From contig DASRYH010000068.1 of assembly GCA_035687245.1 (NCBI GenBank), forward strand, positions 32,668 through 96,667: a stretch of 64,000 bases of DNA. Reading direction: 5' to 3'. Source of the DNA: DASRYH01 sp035687245 (GTDB taxonomy: Bacteria > Actinomycetota > Coriobacteriia > Anaerosomatales > PHET01). The notes under the pieces were generated by a model that saw only the letters and a list, made by a program, of their open reading frames with translations, had not been told where the DNA came from and did no database searches. Positions 59,978 to 64,000 of the stretch are shown piece after piece; positions within the stretch are counted from its first letter, which is position 1, and each line of letters opens with the position of its first letter. The position numbers and the translations under genes were made by a program.

Positions 59978-61165
59978 ATGCCTCACGTCGCCATTATCGG
60001 AGCTGGACCTGCTGGTCTTACTGCTGCCTGCGCGGCGGCGAGCCTGGGCGCGCGCGTGACGCTGCTCGAGGGCGGCCCACGCGTGGGGCGCAAGATCCTC
60101 GCGAGCGGCAACGGCCGCTGCAACCTCAGCAACACGGCCATCATGCGCGAGGCCTACAACCAGCCGGACTTCGTGGCGCCGGTGCTCACCGCGGTGGGTG
60201 TCGACCAGCTCCGCGACTACTTCACGAGCCTCGGCCTCTCCACCTACGCCGACTCGGAGAACCGCGTCTATCCCACGAGCAACGTCGCTAACTCGGTGCT
60301 CGACGTGCTGCGCCTCGAGGCCGCTCACCTTGGCGTCAAGACGCGCCTGAACCTCCAGGTCAAGAAGGTCACGGCTGTCGAAGGCGGCGGCTTCGAGATG
60401 CTGTCCACCGACGGGGATCGCGTCTCCGCCGACTATGTGATCGTTTCGACCGGCGGAGGAACATCGCTTCTCGCGGACTTCGGCCACACGATCGTTCCGT
60501 TCTCGCCAGTGCTCGGCCCCATCCGCACCAGCGTCGACACCATCAAGCGCCTCTCCGGCATCCGCGTGCGCTGCAGCGCCACGCTCCTCGACGTCGACGG
60601 CCCCGACGGGCGCGAGCTCGGCTCCGAGAGCGGTGAGCTGCTGTTTCGCGACTACGGCGCCAGTGGCATCATGATCTTCGACCTGTCGCGTGCCCTTGAG
60701 GGCGCCACCGTGCTCAAGCTCGACTTCTTCCCGAGCACGCCTGCCGAATCGCTCCGCGAGCTGTTCACACAGCGCGCCGACGAGCTCTCCTGGCGCACCA
60801 TCGAGACGTTCCTCGACGGCCTCACGCACCACATCCTCGCGCAGGCGCTGATCGCCGCAGCCGACCTCGACCCGGCCGCGAAGATCACCGTCGCTAGTGC
60901 CGAGGCGCTCGCTCGCATTGCCAAGGACTTCCGCCTCGAGGTGCTGGGCGCGGGCGAAGCCAAGCAGGCGCAGGTCACGCGCGGTGGTGCCGACGTCTCC
61001 GAGTTCGACCCCGGCACGCTTGAGTCGAAGCTCGTGCCCGGCGTCTTCGCGGCCGGCGAAGTGCTCGACGTCGACGGCCGCTGCGGGGGCTACAACCTGC
61101 ACTGGGCGTGGGCATCCGGGTTGGTGGCAGGCGCCGTGGTTGCGCAGAAGGATGGCGCGGTTTAG
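59978..61165 (+). CDS. HI0933-family flavoprotein (BaiN/RdsA-like)
   Basis: 395 aa from the ATG at 59978 after TAGGAG. The FAD-binding Rossmann start is VAIIGAGPAGLTAACAAASLGARVTLLEG, followed by RKILASGNGRCNLSN, the fingerprint of the HI0933 family, and late GEVLDVDGRCGGYNLHWAWASG. Members are NAD(P)/FAD oxidoreductases; one (BaiN) acts on bile acids, but most have no assigned substrate. Its stop overlaps the start of the next flavoprotein by one base (TAGTG). Confidence 0.9.
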   Translation: MPHVAIIGAGPAGLTAACAAASLGARVTLLEGGPRVGRKILASGNGRCNLSNTAIMREAYNQPDFVAPVLTAVGVDQLRDYFTSLGLSTYADSENRVYPTSNVANSVLDVLRLEAAHLGVKTRLNLQVKKVTAVEGGGFEMLSTDGDRVSADYVIVSTGGGTSLLADFGHTIVPFSPVLGPIRTSVDTIKRLSGIRVRCSATLLDVDGPDGRELGSESGELLFRDYGASGIMIFDLSRALEGATVLKLDFFPSTPAESLRELFTQRADELSWRTIETFLDGLTHHILAQALIAAADLDPAAKITVASAEALARIAKDFRLEVLGAGEAKQAQVTRGGADVSEFDPGTLESKLVPGVFAAGEVLDVDGRCGGYNLHWAWASGLVAGAVVAQKDGAV

Positions 61166-62787
61166 TGATAGAGGTTCGCAATCTCGACCTACCGCTGTTC
61201 GCATTCGACGGCTCGGGCGACACCGCCCTCAAGCGCGCTGCCGCGAGGCGCCTGCGCATTGATGTCTCGCAGATCGCGCAGGTCAAGCTCCTCAAGCGCT
61301 CGGTGGACGCCCGCAAGAAGCAGAACGTGCACTTCGTAGTCTCGCTAGGCGTGTCTCTTACCGAAGGGAAGCCGGCTGAAGCCGCCCTCATCGCGCAGCT
61401 CGCGAGCCCCGACGTCGTCGAGGCCACGCCCGTCAGCGGCCCCACGATCGTCCAGCTCGACACGCCGCCCGCTGTGCGCCCGATTGTGGTCGGCACCGGC
61501 CCGGCGGGACTGTTCGCCGCACTCCACCTTGCGCGCTCCGGCGCCTGCCCCATCGTGCTCGAACGCGGCGGCGCCGTGGACGAGCGCATCCGCGCCATCA
61601 GCGCCTTCGAACGCGAGCGCGTGCTCGACCCGAACTCGAATATCCAGTTTGGAGAAGGCGGCGCCGGCACGTTCTCCGACGGCAAGCTCGCCACCAACAC
61701 GAAGGACCCGCGCAGCCGCACCGTCCTTGAGACGCTCGTGGCAGCCGGCGCGCCCGAAGAGATCCTGTGGCAGGCCAAGCCGCATATGGGCACCGACCAC
61801 CTCGCCTCAACCGTGAAGCGCCTGCGCGAGGAGATCATCGCGTTGGGCGGCGAGGTGCGCTTCAACACGCGCCTGACCGACCTCGAGCTCGACGGCGACA
61901 CTCTGCGACGCGTGCGCATCGAGTCCCCGCACGGCACCGAGGAGCTGCCAGCCGCAGTCCTCGTCCTCGCCACCGGCCACAGCGCGCGCGATACCTTCGA
62001 GATGCTTCACGCACGTGGCGCGCAGATCGCGCGGAAGCCGTTCTCGATCGGCGTGCGCGTCGAGCACTCCCAAGCCGTGATCGACCGCGCACAGTACGGC
62101 GACGCCGCCAGCCATCCCGCGCTCGGAGCTGCCGAATACAAACTCAGCCATCACCTGCCGAATGGCCGCGGCGTCTACACCTTCTGCATGTGTCCCGGCG
62201 GCTGGGTCGTGGCCGCTGCGAGCGAAGAGGGCACCGTGGTCACCAACGGCATGAGCCGCTTCGCGCGCGAGGGCGACAACGCGAACGCCGCCTTCCTCGT
62301 GAGCGTCATGCCCGAGGACTTCGGCAGCGACCATCCGCTGGCCGGCGTCGAGTTCCAGCGCACGTGGGAGCGCGCGGCCTACGAGCTCGGAGGCCGCAAC
62401 TTCAACGCTCCCGCGCAGCTCATGGGCGACTTCCTGCGCGCCCAAGCATCCAGTGGCCCCGGCTCGATCGAGCCGACCTACCCGATCGGCGTCACCTACA
62501 CCGACCTCGCCGAATGCTTGCCGGAGTTCGCCGTCGCATCGCTCCGCGAAGCCGCCCCGATCTTCGGCCGAAAGCTGCGGGGCTTCGAAGCGGCCGACGC
62601 GGTGCTCACAGGTGTCGAGACGCGCTCGTCGTCGCCAGTGCGTATCGTGCGCGACGGCACGCTGCAGTCCAACCTGCGCGGGGTATATCCGTGTGGCGAG
62701 GGTGCGGGCTATGCCGGCGGCATCATGTCGGCGGCGGTCGACGGCCTGCGAGTTGCCGAAGCAGTGCTCCGCATGAGTACAGGCTAG
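61165..62787 (+). CDS. NAD(FAD)-utilising dehydrogenase family protein
   Basis: 540 aa from the GTG at 61165. An N-terminal domain of about 100 residues (AAARRLRIDVSQIAQVKLLKRSVDARKKQNVHFVVSLGV) precedes a FAD domain: RPIVVGTGPAGLFAALHLARSG, IQFGEGGAGTFSDGKLATNTKDP, and late YPCGEGAGYAGGIMSAAVDGLRVAE. The family is widespread, with members near peptidoglycan or quinone genes, but no firm activity is known. Coupled to the preceding flavoprotein. Its 3' end is duplicated about 1.05 kb downstream. Confidence 0.88.
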   Translation: MIEVRNLDLPLFAFDGSGDTALKRAAARRLRIDVSQIAQVKLLKRSVDARKKQNVHFVVSLGVSLTEGKPAEAALIAQLASPDVVEATPVSGPTIVQLDTPPAVRPIVVGTGPAGLFAALHLARSGACPIVLERGGAVDERIRAISAFERERVLDPNSNIQFGEGGAGTFSDGKLATNTKDPRSRTVLETLVAAGAPEEILWQAKPHMGTDHLASTVKRLREEIIALGGEVRFNTRLTDLELDGDTLRRVRIESPHGTEELPAAVLVLATGHSARDTFEMLHARGAQIARKPFSIGVRVEHSQAVIDRAQYGDAASHPALGAAEYKLSHHLPNGRGVYTFCMCPGGWVVAAASEEGTVVTNGMSRFAREGDNANAAFLVSVMPEDFGSDHPLAGVEFQRTWERAAYELGGRNFNAPAQLMGDFLRAQASSGPGSIEPTYPIGVTYTDLAECLPEFAVASLREAAPIFGRKLRGFEAADAVLTGVETRSSSPVRIVRDGTLQSNLRGVYPCGEGAGYAGGIMSAAVDGLRVAEAVLRMSTG

Positions 62788-62937
62788 GCTGGACGGCCTG
62801 CCGAACTCACGTCAGAAGCGATTCTCCTAACCATTCGGACAGGCCTTGCCAGCCTCGCGTCAATTCGTTCAGACTCGTGACCATTGTGGCAACAACACGT
62901 TGCTTCATCTGGCCAAATGCTCTCTTGGGGGAATCAC

Positions 62938-63366
62938 GTGAAGCTAAGAGCAGGCGTTCTTCTGTGCACTTGCGTTCTGGTTGCCAGCCTGGCCGTTCCT
63001 GGCGTCGCCTTCGCAAAATACAGCATGTTCTCGGCGACATCTTGGACGCCTAAGGCCGTATCGACGAAGACATCCATCAAGGTCAAGGGTTGGGAGTGGT
63101 ACGGGTCTGGCGGGGACGACGGTCCCGCCAAGCGCACGTTCGTTACAAAGCGGGCTACCAAGTACTACTTCGCGTCAGACGGCGAGCACCTCAAGAGGGT
63201 GTCGCGCGCTAGGTTCTTCAAGCTCCTGAAGACGCACAAGCAGGCTACGCCTACGCGCCAAAACGGACGCTCGGGCAATGTCTACTGGAAGTGGGCGAAG
63301 AGCAAGAGCACGGGCAAGAAGTACCGCTCGGCGTATCGGATTGAAGCGAACCTAATCGGCGAGTAG
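62938..63366 (+). CDS. Small secreted lysine-rich protein
   Basis: 142 aa from the GTG at 62938 with GGGGGA upstream. A signal peptide covers 1-26 (cut near AFA-KYS). The mature protein is basic with many aromatic residues (VKGWEWYGSG, KYYFASDGEHLKRVSRARFFKLLK, GNVYWKWAKSKSTGKKYRSAYRIEAN). Its style resembles the C-terminal domains of the large surface proteins, but no family was recognised. It lies between two copies of a 93-bp gene end. Composition looks less GC-rich than the flanking genes. Confidence 0.65.
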   Translation: MKLRAGVLLCTCVLVASLAVPGVAFAKYSMFSATSWTPKAVSTKTSIKVKGWEWYGSGGDDGPAKRTFVTKRATKYYFASDGEHLKRVSRARFFKLLKTHKQATPTRQNGRSGNVYWKWAKSKSTGKKYRSAYRIEANLIGE

Positions 63367-63385
63367 TTGGAAAGGCTAGTACAAC

Positions 63386-63703
63386 ATGCGGCAGCATTTG
63401 ACTCTCCTGCTGGTGGTTCTGCTCCTCGCGCTGTCGGGGTGTGCGCCCGAGACCAAGACAGGCACCTTCCTTGGCTACGAGATACGTGGAACGGGACGAT
63501 ATCCGAAGCAGATTGATATTGGGGCGCCGGATGACATCGTGATTCCACCGAAGGAGATCCGAGAGAAGACTGGGAACGCAACCGTGCGGGTCGAGGGAAT
63601 GCGCGTGACTGCGAAGTGCCCAGTTCAGGGTCTGCGCGGGGGTCAGGTAGTAACGGTCCAGCAGAACACCGACGGGGCTTGGATAGTGACCGGCCTGCCC
63701 TAG
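63386..63703 (+). CDS. Small lipoprotein of unknown function
   Basis: 105 aa. The lipobox LSGC (cysteine at 19) follows a hydrophobic stretch (LTLLLVVLLLALSGC), so it should be lipid-anchored. The mature part is a small beta-rich domain (GTFLGYEIRGTGRYPKQIDIG, NATVRVEGMRVTAKCPVQGL, GQVVTVQQNTDGAWIVTGL). Codon use is less G/C-biased than in neighbours, for example ATA, ATT, GGA and CGA codons. Lies 19 bases after the preceding gene and is probably in one transcript with it. Confidence 0.7.
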   Translation: MRQHLTLLLVVLLLALSGCAPETKTGTFLGYEIRGTGRYPKQIDIGAPDDIVIPPKEIREKTGNATVRVEGMRVTAKCPVQGLRGGQVVTVQQNTDGAWIVTGLP

Positions 63704-63727
63704 GCGCGCACATGCGCACAACTGTTG

Positions 63728-63835
63728 GCGCGGGGTATATCCGTGTGGCGAGGGTGCGGGCTACGCCGGAGGCATCATGTCGGCCGCGGTCGACGGCCTG
63801 CGAGTTGCCGAAGCAGTGCTGGAGCCGCTCGGCTA
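63728..63835 (+). pseudogene. Duplicated 3' end of the NAD(FAD) dehydrogenase gene
   Basis: 63728-63820 matches 62676-62768 in 90 of 93 bases, and all three differences are silent in the dehydrogenase frame. The frame continues to its own stop, ending VLEPLG where the intact gene ends VLRMSTG. No start codon or upstream part of the gene is present, so it is a remnant. Confidence 0.9.
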
Positions 63836-63890
63836 GACTGTCGATAGGGTGTTTGAGCACGCGCACGCAATCGAGTGGGAGGGGAGCCGA

Positions 63891-64000
63891 ATGCGCAGGA
63901 TCGGTCGAGCAGGTGTCGCCCTCGCCATGTGCCTGGCGCTGTCGCTCTCGTTCGCTGTGGGCGCCCCTTCGGCAGCTTGCGCGGTCGAGCTCAAGGGCCA
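63891..64000 (+). CDS. Exported protein, N-terminal fragment at the window edge
   Basis: An ATG at 63891 after GGGAGGGGAG opens a frame to the edge. The 36 visible codons encode a signal peptide (basic MRRIGRAG, hydrophobic core VALAMCLALSLSFAVGAP, then AACAVELKG). Nothing more can be said of its function. Confidence 0.6.
   Translation, partial: MRRIGRAGVALAMCLALSLSFAVGAPSAACAVELKG

Noticed and set aside
63728..63835. A functional small gene in the second copy of the dehydrogenase end
   Set aside because: There is no start codon with a ribosome site in the homologous frame, and only the last 35 or so codons exist.
1..64000. CRISPR array, rRNA, tRNA, prophage or insertion-sequence transposase
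   Set aside because: No spaced short repeats, no rRNA or tRNA signatures and no transposase or integrase motifs were seen. The repeats present are coding tandem repeats or the two inverted-repeat elements listed.

Overview
The window is high-GC bacterial DNA (most third codon positions are G or C). The gene content fits an anaerobic, respiring actinobacterium of the Coriobacteriia type. The signs are a complex I without NuoEFG, a large c-type cytochrome operon next to an NrfD module, HdrD/DsrMK-like and DsrE/TusA proteins, tryptophanase, and many Ig-rich secreted surface proteins. The lineage is an inference; no rRNA or tRNA gene was found to test it.

Layout. 1-5.2 kb: the 5' part of an ornithine aminotransferase (minus strand, runs off the left edge), a five-PASTA membrane protein without a kinase, an anchored protein of unknown function, and gatB. 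5.2-7.7 kb: a secreted SpoIVB/S55-like protease with Ig-like domains. 7.8-19.3 kb: a minus-strand 11-gene operon for complex I, transcribed A-B-CD-H-I-J-K-L-M-N-M, with mostly 4-base stop/start overlaps. 19.4-23.9 kb: an unknown protein, a membrane protein and an OmpR-type two-component pair. 24.0-30.6 kb: a plus-strand electron-transfer operon with a four-site cytochrome, a Tat-exported 4x[4Fe-4S] protein, an NrfD-type membrane subunit and four multihaem cytochromes, 45 haem-binding motifs in all.

30.6-38.5 kb: mixed genes, including RidA, a small secreted zinc-peptidase-like protein, a receiver-less winged-helix regulator, a PYAPYTAGPVV repeat protein, a nitroreductase, DegV and a DUF1295 membrane protein. 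38.5-41.7 kb: a minus-strand operon arsR-dsrE-tusA-narI/dsrM-hdrD/dsrK that looks like a sulfur-relay to quinone electron-transfer module. 41.9-45.0 kb: a coiled-coil protein, a UbiB-family kinase, a PadR regulator and membrane proteins. 45.1-48.1 kb: a secreted di-haem protein, hemerythrin, a small inverted-repeat element and tryptophanase. 48.5-59.1 kb: two giant surface proteins and a TolB-like protein. 59.1-64 kb: vapBC, two flavoproteins, then a segment with two small secreted proteins bracketed by a duplicated gene 3' end.

How it fits together. Complex I, the NrfD/cytochrome operon and the HdrD/DsrMK operon all touch the quinone pool. The first would feed electrons in from ferredoxin or another non-NADH donor. 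The second would carry electrons between quinol and the cell exterior through stacked haems. The third would link quinol to a thiol or persulfide carrier. The strongest leads are the cytochrome operon, the sulfur-relay operon, the 3'-end duplication at 62.7-63.8 kb, a 26-bp inverted repeat inside the nuoI tail, a short inverted-repeat element at 46.5 kb, and an apparent excess of the hexamer GCCGAA across the window.
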